64,000 bases of DNA from Oxyruncus cristatus (lineage: Eukaryota; Chordata; Aves; Passeriformes; Cotingidae): assembly GCA_013399855.1 (NCBI GenBank), contig VXAY01001313.1, forward strand, positions 481,084 to 545,083, read 5' to 3'. Below are positions 36,690 through 47,250 of the stretch, piece by piece (the first letter of the stretch is position 1; each line of letters opens with the position of its first letter). The notes below the pieces were generated by a model. It had not been told where the DNA came from. It searched no databases and saw only the letters and a list, made by a program, of their open reading frames with translations. The position numbers and the translations under genes were made by a program.

Positions 36690-37200
36690 CCCAGTTTTAC
36701 TTCTTGCACCCATCTGGCTGCAGCTTCCAGCTGGTGGTCCTCCTCATGCCTTTCTCCACTAGATCCAACAGCCCACTAGAACCCATTAAAGTTTTTATTT
36801 GTTGTAATCAAGTCATCCCTCAAGCCTCTTCCTGATATACTAAATAGATTCCTCCCTCTGGAAGGCATTATCTCCAGCCCTCTAATCAGTTTGGGAATTC
36901 TTACCACTCTCTGCTTGTTTCCTGACTGCTGCTTTTTTTTTTCCATTTGTCCTATTTTAAAACTGTGATCAGCCCATCTTCCCCAATATGAATTTACCAA
37001 AGTATACAAAACTATCACACTTTTTTTTTTCCTATTTGTTATGCCTCATTTAGCCATCTCTGGATTTTTTTTCTCCCAGTGCTGAATACATCTTAGGAGT
37101 TGCACATGGAATATTGTCTTAGTGGCCTGTCATATTCAGCAATAGACGCAGCACCCCTTTCCATACACACAGCTGGCAATCCTTGTCCCTAAAGGCAAAT
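36690..37200 (-). mobile_element. Old CR1 LINE, end of ORF2 and 3' tail
   Basis: Read on the minus strand, about 36780-36900 encodes LIRGLEIMPSRGRNLFSI and then GRGLRDDLITTNK. This corresponds to the conserved C-terminal stretch of CR1 ORF2 (family form 'LIRGLExLPYEERLRELGLFSLExRRLRGDLIAVYKYLKG'). Farther upstream on that strand (37010-37160) the DNA still resembles the segments around 'YCVQFWAPQF' and the preceding 'MSQQC...ILG' region, but with several frame shifts, a poly-T insertion and an in-frame stop. Toward lower coordinates the 3' untranslated part continues, with AGGCATTATCTCCAGCCCTC as a DNA landmark. Decay is heavy, so this is an old insertion, older than the CR1 copies at 39.3-40.5 kb. 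Confidence 0.75.
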
Positions 37201-39269
37201 TCTTCCAATGAATCAGTTAATCAGTTTAGGAAGTGGCTCGGATATCTCTGATACCCTACTCATCCTGTTATTTAATATTCTACCAACCACTGTGTTATCC
37301 CATTTTTAATGCTTACTCCCAGATTATGGAGAAACTGCACCTCCAATTGAGCCTGTGCACTGAAGCGCACTTTACAGATTTGATTTTGCAAGGCTGATTG
37401 AAAAACCCATCGTGGCCAAAAAGTAACCTTAATTCAGAGGCTGAAGTCAGCTTTGTCTGACCACAGTAATTACACACTTATATTTCAGTTCTCTCTGTCA
37501 GAATTTTCTGTTAAGAAGATTTTTCTTGCTTTTATATACAAAATGAGAACTACTCCATTTTTTGGAAGTGTCATTAAGCAAATTCCCCTGTCTTGCAGAA
37601 TGATGGTGATACTAATTTTTTTTCTGCTCCTCTTTTGCATTTCAAACTTTTGATGTAAGCTATTTGATTTCCCCCCACTTTTTACATTGTGTTTCTAATT
37701 CCTTACTTCCTTTTCTCTTAAAGTAGGACATTCTTTTAGCCAAAACAATATTTCCATATAGTCAAGGAATATTGGCTTTTTGGCCATCTAGAAAAATCTT
37801 AGAGATCTTTGAGATTTCTTTGACATTTTTGTCATTTATGTCATATTTGCCATTATTTTTGTTCAGCTCTGATAAAGTTGGAAATCAGTCACCATAGACA
37901 AATGCGATTGGGACAGGTCCTCTCTCCATTGGATCACATCCATTACTGATGTAATCAGGGCATGATCATCAGCTTCTGTGTAAGTAAACACTGATTTCCG
38001 GCCCACCAAGTAACTCCTTTTACTCCTTATAAATTAAACTCAAAGGTCATCTACTGTGTATAAAGAGCAAGAATTCTGAAATAGATAATGTGGCTTTAGA
38101 ATCGGGAACTTTAACAGTGCTCCACTTTGGGTGCTTAAGAACTTTGACATATGAGCTTAAGGGTCAAACTGACCTTCTCCTGATTTTTTTCTACCACATT
38201 TTGGAGAGTAACTTGGGAAATTATGTATCATGTTCTCCCATTTTATTTAGGATGCACAAAAGGTTCTCCACCAGTATCTTCTGCTGGGCTTTGCAGCAGT
38301 AATGCATTTGAATCAGAACTAATCTGTTCTCATTGGCCAGTGTAATTAATACAAGCAAAGGTCTCTATAATACTCCAGTTAACAGACACATGCCTCATCA
38401 GAAAACTAATTCAGATTCATTCCCTTCCAGGTTCCTAATTTTCACTTAATATTATCTGAATTCTGTGCAGACCAAAGGCTTTTGATAAACTTGGCAAACT
38501 AAATGGTTCCAGTTACCTTAGTACAGATTGCTCCATTCTTCATGGCTTAAAATCCTATCTGCAAAATCCGAATGACTTAGAAACACTGTCATAGAAGAAA
38601 AAGATAAGCCGCTTATGGTAGTTTGAAAGTCATGTTAGATTACTGTACAATCTAACTGTTTTTCAGGAGGAAATCCATATGTGTGTCAATTGTAGCAGCT
38701 AGAACTGGGTCTCCTGGTTATTTATGCAGTTGGGGTTGTTTATGCAGCTGCTGTGTGCCCCAGCACAGCCCTCCCTGGCAGCACAGCTGTCTGCTGGGCG
38801 TCTGCAGCCATCCCCCAACCTGTGCTCCGTGCTTTTTGCACAAGGGAGGTGTAACTGCTAAGCCAGAACCCTTCAGAGAATTTATCTTTTCCTATGCCAT
38901 CCCCAGGTGCAAAGCTGCATAGTTCATTTTATGAGTGACTAATACGTTGCATGACTATTGCTATTTTTATTCCTTGTTTCAGTTGACAGATTTTAAAAAT
39001 GTGTTGGTACAGCTTTACGTACAACACGAGAAAACTGAGTTTTCCAGCAGGTTTTTCTGGAAGCTCAACAAAGGAAACAGTGATAGCAGGGAAGAGCTAA
39101 CATGAAGACGGGAGGGAGGCTCAGATCAGTGTGTAACAGTAAGATCAGGAGACAACATGATCTACTACCTATTAGCAAGGTAATTTTTGCCAGTAATTGC
39201 CTTCTTTTATTCTCAGTGCTGAGTGACACTAAGTGTATGGAGAGACCTGATGAATGTGAGTTGGAGAGA
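37201..39269. other. Non-coding stretch, T-rich
   Basis: No gene is recognised. The first kilobase is T-rich and may include further unrecognisable LINE debris in minus orientation continuing from the CR1 to its left; I cannot align it with confidence. Short frames are unsupported. Confidence 0.45.
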
Positions 39270-39906
39270 GAAGGGAATACAAGAGCCAACAGTTTGCACT
39301 CTAAGCCCAGAGAGCCAAGTGCTTCCTGGGCTGCATCAGGAGAGGTGGGGCCAGCAGGTCAAGGGAAGGGACGCTGCCCCTCAGCTCTGCCCTCGTGAGG
39401 GGCACGGCATCCAGCTCTGGGGTTCTCAGCACAAGAAAGACATGGACCTGCCAGAGCAGGTCCAGAGGAGGCCGTGAAGATGGTCAGAGGGCTGGAGCAC
39501 TTCTCCTATACAGACAACCTGAGAGAGTTGGGGTTCTTCAGCCTGGAGAAGGGAAGGCTCTGGGAGACTTCATTGTGATCTTCCAGTACCCTAAAGAGGA
39601 TTATAAAAAGGAGGGAGAGGGACTTTTTATAGGACAGATAGTGACAGGACAAGGAGCAAAGGATTTCAACTGAAAGAGTGCAGGTTTATATTAGATGTTA
39701 GAAAGCAATTCTTTACTCAGGGGGTGGTGAGCCACAGGAACAGGTTGTCCAGGGAAGTTGTGGATGCCCCACCCCTGAAATGTTCAGGGCAAGGTTGGAT
39801 GGGGCCCTGAGCAGCCCAGTCTAGGGAATGGCATCCCTGCCCATGGCAGGGGGCTGGAACTAGATGATCTTTAACATCCCTTCTAACCCAATCATCCTCT
39901 GATTTA
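39270..39906 (+). mobile_element. CR1 LINE 3' end with ORF2 terminus
   Basis: A 5'-truncated CR1 copy of about 640 bp in plus orientation. It starts in the ORF2 C-terminal region. The DNA reads through TTCCTGGGCTGCATCAGGAG, CATCCAGCTCTGGGG, CACAAGAAAGACATGGACCT, GGGCTGGAGCACTTCTCCTA and GAGAGTTGGGGTTCTTCAGC, the standard order of CR1 landmarks. It then continues into the 3' untranslated region with AGGTTGTCCAGGGAAGTTGT and AACTAGATGATCTTTAACAT. The copy ends near CCCAATCATCCTCTGATT. A small deletion after CTCGTGAGG removes the codons for the 'PHLEYC' motif and shifts the frame; the remaining 92-codon frame (39395-39673) is a CR1 remnant and not a host gene. Divergence from the typical CR1 form is moderate. 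Confidence 0.92.
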
Positions 39907-40261
39907 CCAAACGTAAGTACCTGGTCCCTGACAAAACAGTCCTATTAAAAACAATACCCTTGGCAATCCCAGTTAACTGCTAAAATAATCAGCTCCCTGA
40001 CTTTTCCCAGTACTGCACGAGCAGTTGCTGGGGCCTCACCACTAACGTGCAGGAGGAGTGTTTTGATCAGCTCGAATGGTGTGGTAGTGCACAGCTCCAC
40101 AGCCCTGCTTGGAGCAGCAGCTTCTCCTCTGCTGCAGCGAGAGGCCACGAGAGCAGCCTGTGCTCTCAAGGTCAGCATGGGAGAATGAAAAGCACCTCAC
40201 AGCCTGGAGAAAGCAGTCTTGCATTTAAAAGGTGTGGCACTCCCAGCTCCCAGGCAACCAG
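39907..40261. other. Spacer between two CR1 copies
   Basis: About 355 bp with no recognised element. Overlapping frames on both strands (77 minus, 82 plus) run into the next CR1 and are not supported as genes. Confidence 0.5.
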
Positions 40262-40541
40262 CAGTAAGACAAGAGGCCTTAAGACATGGCCTTAAGCTGT
40301 GCATGGGGAGGTTTAGATTAGATATTAGAAAGAAATTCTTTACAGAGAGAGTAATCAGCCATTGGAATGGGCTGCCCAGGGAAGTGGTGGATTCTCCATC
40401 CCTGGAGGTTTTCAAGATGAGGCTGGACGTGGCACTTAGTGCCATAGTCTACTAACCGCGGTGGTGTTGGATCAAGGGTTGGACTTGATGATCTCAGAGG
40501 TCCTTTCCAACCCGTCTGATTCTATGATTCTATGATTCCTT
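40262..40541 (+). mobile_element. Young-looking CR1 LINE 3' untranslated end
   Basis: A strongly 5'-truncated CR1 of about 280 bp in plus orientation. The landmarks are GGGAGGTTTAGATTAGATAT, AATGGGCTGCCCAGGGAAGT, CCATCCCTGGAGGTTTTCAA, GGACTTGATGATCTCAGAGG and GTCCTTTCCAACCC. It ends in the CR1 hallmark microsatellite, GATTCTATGATTCTATGATT (about 40518-40537). The intact terminal repeat and good match to the family form suggest a later insertion than the other CR1 copies here. It lies in the same direction as the copy at 39270-39906 but belongs to a different CR1 subfamily by its 3' untranslated sequence. The 78-codon frame across it (40219-40455) is transposon sequence. Confidence 0.95.
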
Positions 40542-43500
40542 GATGCTGCTAACTGCCAGCCTAAAAGGACTAGTTAATTTTTGTTGGAAGTCCAGCCTTC
40601 CTAGAAGTGTGCCCCAGCCCAGTACCTCAGGAATGCACTGAACAGGAGAGAGGGATGTTAAGTGAAAATCAGTGTGTGCTCTGAGACCCTGGTGAGCCCT
40701 GGGGGTGCTTTTGTGTTTGAAAGCAGCTTAGTGGCTAAGTACAAAAAATATGCATCGAAAATCACCCCCTTTTCAGACGAGACAGGTAGTAGGGTGCACA
40801 TAAACCATGATGTGCACTGCCTGTTTTTCCAGAGACTGCACCAACTGGGAAATTATTTCAGAATACCTGATATGATCAGAGAGCTCCCATCAGGCCTTCA
40901 GACGAGGACAGGTGTCGTCAAGTCAAGCCATGGGATTATTGTCACTGGTTAAACTGACAGCACAAAAGGAAAATAAGGCAAAGAAATAGCAGAACACCCA
41001 CAAGAAAGACATTACAGGGGACAGATAATTTTACTGTAGCTAACACTGAACAGGAAGCAGCATCTGCATTGAAGCAGAAAAGGCAGTGAGGGAACACAAG
41101 ACCAATGACTGTGACTGCAGACTCACTGTACTCACTGAGAGCCATGACAAGAGAGGTACATGCACCTGATGCAAGATTAATGATGATACCTGCAGGACAA
41201 GGTTGGAAGCAAAAACTGCCAAAGGAAGTAAGCAAGAACTAAAATGATGTTACTTAAAACATGTGTAAATAAAATACACTGGCGAATAAAGAAGCCATGG
41301 GAATACCATAGGAAGTATCCCAGACATTGGGTAGGAAAACACTGTATTACTGTATCAGCACTTTGCCCTGCACCAGGAATCATGAGGAAAGGACATTGAC
41401 AAATGACTCCATGCCTGGACAAGTAAATCAAGTTTTCTAGTCGTGTATGCCACGGAAAGCTGCAGCAAAGAGCTTCTTGTGTATTTTTCACCCTGCTGTG
41501 CTGTCTGCATTTTAGCTGGGAAACCACAATTCACTCGTGCCAAAGCAACAAATCGGGAGACCTAAGGAACAAAGCTCAGCAAAATGTATGTGCTGGAGCA
41601 GACAGACATCTGATCCAATTTTTAAACCCCCAGTTTTCCCAAACCTTGTTTATGTATTAGCCAGAGAAAAGACCCAAGGTGAAATAAACGTGTTATTTTT
41701 TTTTCTTTTAATATATGCTCTGATCAAAACCCAGGATGAAATCTCGGTGCTGTAATTGGCACTACTGAAAGCATATTTCCTTTTTGAAGTCAGTGACTAG
41801 TTGAAATATCAGTCTTCTGTATGGCCCACAGTCACTCTCTGCAACAACAAGCTACATGGGTTATTTCCAAGGCCCTTGTTACTTTTGGCTGTTGCAGAAA
41901 TTTTTCAGCCCTGAATTTTTCGAATGGAACTTTCAACTGATATGACAAACTTCAGGCAGGATGTCTTGTATCCCCATCTCCTCCATGTCTGAAGAATTAC
42001 CATGAGCAGAAAAGGCTGATTTGCTTTCACATGCTGCAGGCACGACAAGTTAGCACTGACTGCAAGGAATGGGAACAAACTCCTGCTCGCAGGCTATTTC
42101 CTGATGGACAGCAGAAAAGGATTTTCTGAAAAAGCCTCTTATTACACAACAGTAAAAAAAAAAAGAGCTGTGTTAGTAACACAAATAAATTTGTTTTGCA
42201 CCCACAAGGGAAAGAAAATGGTTTCTGCACATCTTGAAAATGTTTTGGTAAATGCCTTGTCCCCAAAATCATTGTTCTTCTGTTCTCTTCTGTTCCCTTT
42301 TGGCAGGTCTCTGCAGCATGTTGGTGGTACCCCCCTGCTCTGTTTCGTTCATTCTGTCTGTGAATGACAACTTGTTTCACTGGGGTGTGACCAGCCGGTC
42401 ATCTGGCAAGGACTCCAATTCCAAAAGCCAATCTCTTCCTAGCTCCAAACCTGCAAGGCTTTAATGAGGTCTTGTGGAGAAGCAGCAGTTACCAGAGATT
42501 CATTAAAGATGAGGACATCCTCACAGCTACTAATTGCTCTAACTCACTAGTTTGTGTTGTTTGTGAAAACTGAAGCCTGCAAAGCGATGCTCTCAATTTA
42601 AATTTTTGCAATGCTTTGTGCCTGCTTTGGAACTTTCCCACTCTGCCCATGAATCAAAGCAAACAACAGATTCATTTTCTTTTTTTATCATGACAGAAGA
42701 GAGTTATTCTGCTGGGGCCTGTGCATAACCTTGTCCAGATAAATATTCAATTATTGAAAGGTATGCCATTGTAAACTTTCTGAGGAGTAATTATAAAGGT
42801 ATCATTAATACTATGTCCTGTGAAGTGTTTTACTACTGGAATACAACCTTTCTAAACATCCATGGGGGAAATGGTTTGCTGCTGCAGATTTGATGAAAAT
42901 TAGAGTAAAACCCTAGCCTTTTAAGAAGAGATGTGGCAAATCACTACTGCATGAAAATCTGTTTCTTCAGTGAAGTCAGAAGCCCCTGGCATATATTGGT
43001 TTTGATCTCATAAAGAAAAAAATAATTCCTCTTTGATTCATCTGCTCATGCTTTTTATGCACACAATAACTTCCAGTTTACCCAAATGGTCCTTAGTTCT
43101 ACCTTGCAAACTCATTAAAATATGGCACTTGTCATTCATAACCTACATACCAAAAGTTTACCTTTGAGGGTGTTTAAATGAAGGACTATATAGGTCTGAG
43201 TTGTTAGTGCCACTCACTTTGCTTGGAAATGTCAGAATCAAAAACCAGTTGGTTTTGTCTCAAGTGTTGGAAAATTCTCTCTCAAGCTGCATTTCTACAG
43301 ACAGATAACAACCTCAGAAACTGAAGCTTAAGTAATTCCATTAGAAGCATTTGGGGATAATATTAGCGGAGAGTTTTGCAAATTAAACACAGCTAGAGAT
43401 TTTAGATCTCAGAGGGCCATGTGCAGAACAGGCAAATGGCGAGAGATGCCCACCTGCATCTGCCAGCAAAGCACGTGTGAGATCATACCTGCGAAAATTT

Positions 43501-46500
43501 CCCTGCAGCCCCGGCTTCTCCTCACCCACCCTGCTCACTCAGGCAGCAGGTGGGACAGGCACCTGACAGGCACAGGAACGATTTAAGTTCCGCTTGTTTT
43601 CCTGGGTTGTTTTTTTCTCTCATGGAAATATTTTGCAAATATGAATTGACACCCCAACCAGCTCTTTCTAACTTATTGTAAGAACAGACTTGAAGGAGGG
43701 GCAGATTCCCAACAAAGAAGATCTGAAGGAGGAGAAGGGCTTTGCTCCACAGCGTGGATTTTCCTTGAAGTGTCTCACTGGGCCATCTGTGATCTCTGCT
43801 CTGAAGCTGGAGATGCTTTTGAAATAGCAACTATGCAGATGCCCCATTTTGATGCTGAGAGTCTGCACTGGTTTAACTGTTTCTAGAGAAATAGCTCAAA
43901 GCTCTTCCTGGCTGAAAGCCTGTCTAGTGTCCTTCATGGAATGATCATGGTTAACAGCTTTGCTCTGCAGGAGAGTCAACACCAACAGGATAATGTTTAC
44001 CTGAACAGAAAACTGCAAGAATGTGAGACAAACACCTATGTGGCTATAAACAAGCAGAAAAGCAAAACAAAACTTCTGAAATACAGTTGTAAAATTCTAA
44101 GCTCCAGTTCATAAAGGTCAGGCTGTCCAGGTGTTGAACAGAGAGACTTGAAAGTGCTGCTATGGTGGCACTGACTGAGCATTTCACGTTGGCCACTCAC
44201 CAAACTGCTGTGAGGTACTGGGCTGCTGCACCCCCAGACAGCTGTGTCCCAGCTGAGCCTCAGGCTCCGGCTGCACTTTAACACCTTCTGCCCACTGGAG
44301 GATGATTTTGGTTTCCAGCTAAATCTCCAGGAAATTTGTAATAGCTGAGAACTAAAATACTTTTCATGGCATTCTGAATGTGTCACAGCTTTTCCCAAAG
44401 GAGTGGCAGGTCATCACAGAAATGACACTCTTTGGATAAGCAATAGCTATTGCTAACTCTCCTTTCCTTTCCTAGTCCCCGAGGGCCTGAGAGTCTTAAG
44501 GAAAGCGGGATTTCCTTCGGCTCTCTGGGTTTCTCTCTGAGCTGCTGGATGTAGCCTGAGCCAGCAAAAACCCATTGCTGCTCGGCAAGAGCTCCCTGAT
44601 GAGCTCTCATGAGCCACCCTCAGCAGGCACCTGCGAGTGGCGTTGCCAGGGTGACCTCCTCCCCAGCAGCCCAGCAGCTGTCAGCAGAGCCACGGTTTAG
44701 CTCTCACTGGTTACAGCAATTAGATTCTGACAGTACAGCTCTTAGCCAACAACTCCATACTGCAAGGCTTTAGCGAGCTCCCTGAGAAATGGGAAGCAGC
44801 CTCACCGTCAAAATGGAGTTTCCAGTCCCATGGGAAGGCAGAAAGAGCTCTCAGGTGCAGAGTCAGGATGCAAACCACGCATGGACACAACCTGGGGAGG
44901 CATCCCACAGTGAAGATACAGGAGGACCTAAAGGTGAATGAGCAGCATAGAGTTCCTCAGAAATGTCCCGGGAAAATCTGCTTCCACAAGGCAATCAGTC
45001 ACAAACCAAACAAGCACACTTGCAAAATCAGTATACGACTTCCAAAGAGAGAAAGGAATGCTATTTCCTGCAGTGTACTGCATGGTGTGGAGTGTTGTCT
45101 TAGCACTTCTTACAAAATGACTTCACCATTGTTTTACACAGTCTTCTATTCTACTTGAAATGGCATCATCTCTTCACAAATATTCATCAAGGCACAAGTC
45201 TTCCTGCTGCATCCTAGGAAGGCCTGCACAGTCCCTCTAGGCTGGGATCAGGGCTCCAGTGCAGGCTTAAATACAGGGAAGTTTCACTGTACAAAAGCAG
45301 GCGACAAGCAAACAAACACATGTGCTTCCAGAGATTATAAAGTGCAACAAGGCGAACGCAAAAAGCCCGTGTGTTTGCAAGAGGGCCCATAAAGTGAAAA
45401 CAAACCACAAAAACTCCAGTGCTGTAAGACAGCAATGCTACACAAACAAGAGTAAGCACAGGGCTGTTTCTGGAAAGTATTTTAACACAGCAGTCATGTT
45501 GTAAAACTTACTCTAACCAGCACTAAGAGAATCCGAATAGAATTGGTGCAAAGAGTAGAAATGTGCTGGGGTGAGTTAAGGGAATTAACATAGCTAATAA
45601 GAAGCATGCAGAATAAATTAACTATGATAGCTAATTTATCTTCAATAAACACATTTATATGTAGGCTTACATGAGTGAATGGGACAAGCAGATTCTAACT
45701 CTCTGCAGGTAAATGTTCTCCAATTTGCATTCACACTGATTCTCATGCTGTTATATCTACACAAAATTACAAAGAGGATGAGAAGTCCTTTTCGTCAGCA
45801 GCACTACAGAAGGAAAGGAGGTTTGTCCAGTCACCAGACATAGTCACAAGCTGTTGCTCAGCTTCACGGTGCCACCTCTCGCATCTGTGCATGAGAGATG
45901 GGAGCTCTCAGCCCCCCGAGGAAATCAGCGCCACCACACTACAGATTGCAGGCAGGAGATGCCAAAGTCCCTAAGACAGAGATAAGCATCTGAGGAACTC
46001 TAAGGACAGGCAAGAGAAAGTGGAAAGTGCAAAATTTCCTTCCTTATTTCATTCCTTAAAAATTCTGTGATCAGTGGTATTTCATATTCTTTCCCTATTA
46101 AGGGACAAAGGCACAGACTTAGGGGCTGCGGAGTTCTGTCCTCAAACCAGGCTCCAGTTGCCCTAGAACATGGTGCAGGAACCACAATGACCATCACAGA
46201 CACCTCAAAATGTTTCTGTATAAAACAAAGGAAAATTTTTTTTGCTGACAACAGGCCTTTGCAGCCTTTCAAAGATGGTCCAGGGTTCAAAATGAATATT
46301 CTGCCATTATAGTGGATGAGCACTTGAGTCCACTTACTTCAGTATTCAAGATGCCATCTGCTGTCTTTGCTGGTATTTTTCTCTTCTCTCTCCCTTTGTA
46401 AACAGTAATTCTGGTTAATGATATGCCACCTTATATCAGTGTCTATGGCAGGCTATACCCTGTGCACAGTGTGCTGTACATGAGCTTCAGGGTGCAATTC

Positions 46501-46856
46501 CACCTCAAAACAACCCCTGAAAGCACCATGTGCAGCCAGCACTCAGCAGCACACACACAACCTGGCAGAGAGATGATTCAGTCTCTAGCCACCAGAGACA
46601 GGGACTGGCCCCGGATGACAACAAATTAAAAAGGCAGAGCACTACCCAGAGACACCATAATGACTGAGATACCTCTTGTGGATTTACACAGGCAAGAGTA
46701 ACGTGTTTATTGGGCAGGTGTGAAAGTGCTGCAGATCTCAAAGGGCTAAGCTGTGCCTGCTCCCCAGAAGACAGCTCTGTTTCACAGCTGAAAAGCACAC
46801 GTGGGCTGTCAGGGAATCACCAGCTTCAGCATGGAAGTCTGGTCCAATAAATGGTT
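40542..46856. other. Non-coding stretch, nothing recognised
   Basis: Only short frames, many overlapping on opposite strands (for example 116 codons minus at 41177-41527 and 120 codons minus at 44036-44398). None has a domain I recognise. No RNA gene or transposon is seen. GC-rich patches near 43500-43570 and 44500-44700 are small and CpG-poor. Confidence 0.5.
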
Positions 46857-47250
46857 CATGAACAGCGCATCACGCTCATGCAAAGTCACTGTAGCTACAT
46901 TGTTTCTCAGCTGTACCATTTAGGATCATCCTCCCTGCACAGTAATAATTTACTGTCCCATTTTCAAAGAGAACTTCCTATAGTACAGAACACATGGAAA
47001 ATCACCAAGACTGGCGAAAATCTAGCTTGTGGAAGAGTTCTTCCGCTTTCTGACCATGAATAAGTTATGTCCCATTCACAGGAACTTAGTGTAACTACAA
47101 TATTTAGCTGCCATAGTATTCAGTATCATCTTGCCTGCACAGTAAATAATTTATCTGTTTATTTCCACAGGGGATGTCATATGAGAGAACTTGAATGGCA
47201 GCTGATTGCATGCAGAGAATGTATAGCCCCAGAAAGGATTTGCAGCAGCC
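46857..47250. repeat. Diverged tandem duplication, about 200-bp unit
   Basis: Two adjacent units resemble each other. Unit 1 runs from CATGAACAGCG (46857) through CTGTAGCTAC, CAGCTGTACCATTTAGGATC and CCTGCACAGTAATAATTTAC to AAGAGAACTT. Unit 2 runs from CATGAATAAG (47055) through GTGTAACTAC, AGCTGCCATAGTATTCAGTA and CCTGCACAGTAAATAATTTA to GAGAGAACTT. The offset is 198 bp at the start and 201 bp at the shared CCTGCACAGTAA. Similarity is clearest over the first 120-130 bases and fades afterwards. I recognise no transposon family in it. It may be an old local duplication or two copies of an uncatalogued repeat. Confidence 0.6.

Noticed and set aside
39395..39673. 92-codon plus frame
   Set aside because: Its residues and DNA match a frame-shifted CR1 ORF2 terminus, so it is a transposon remnant.
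40197..40455. Frames of 78-82 codons on both strands
   Set aside because: Most of each frame is CR1 3' untranslated sequence.
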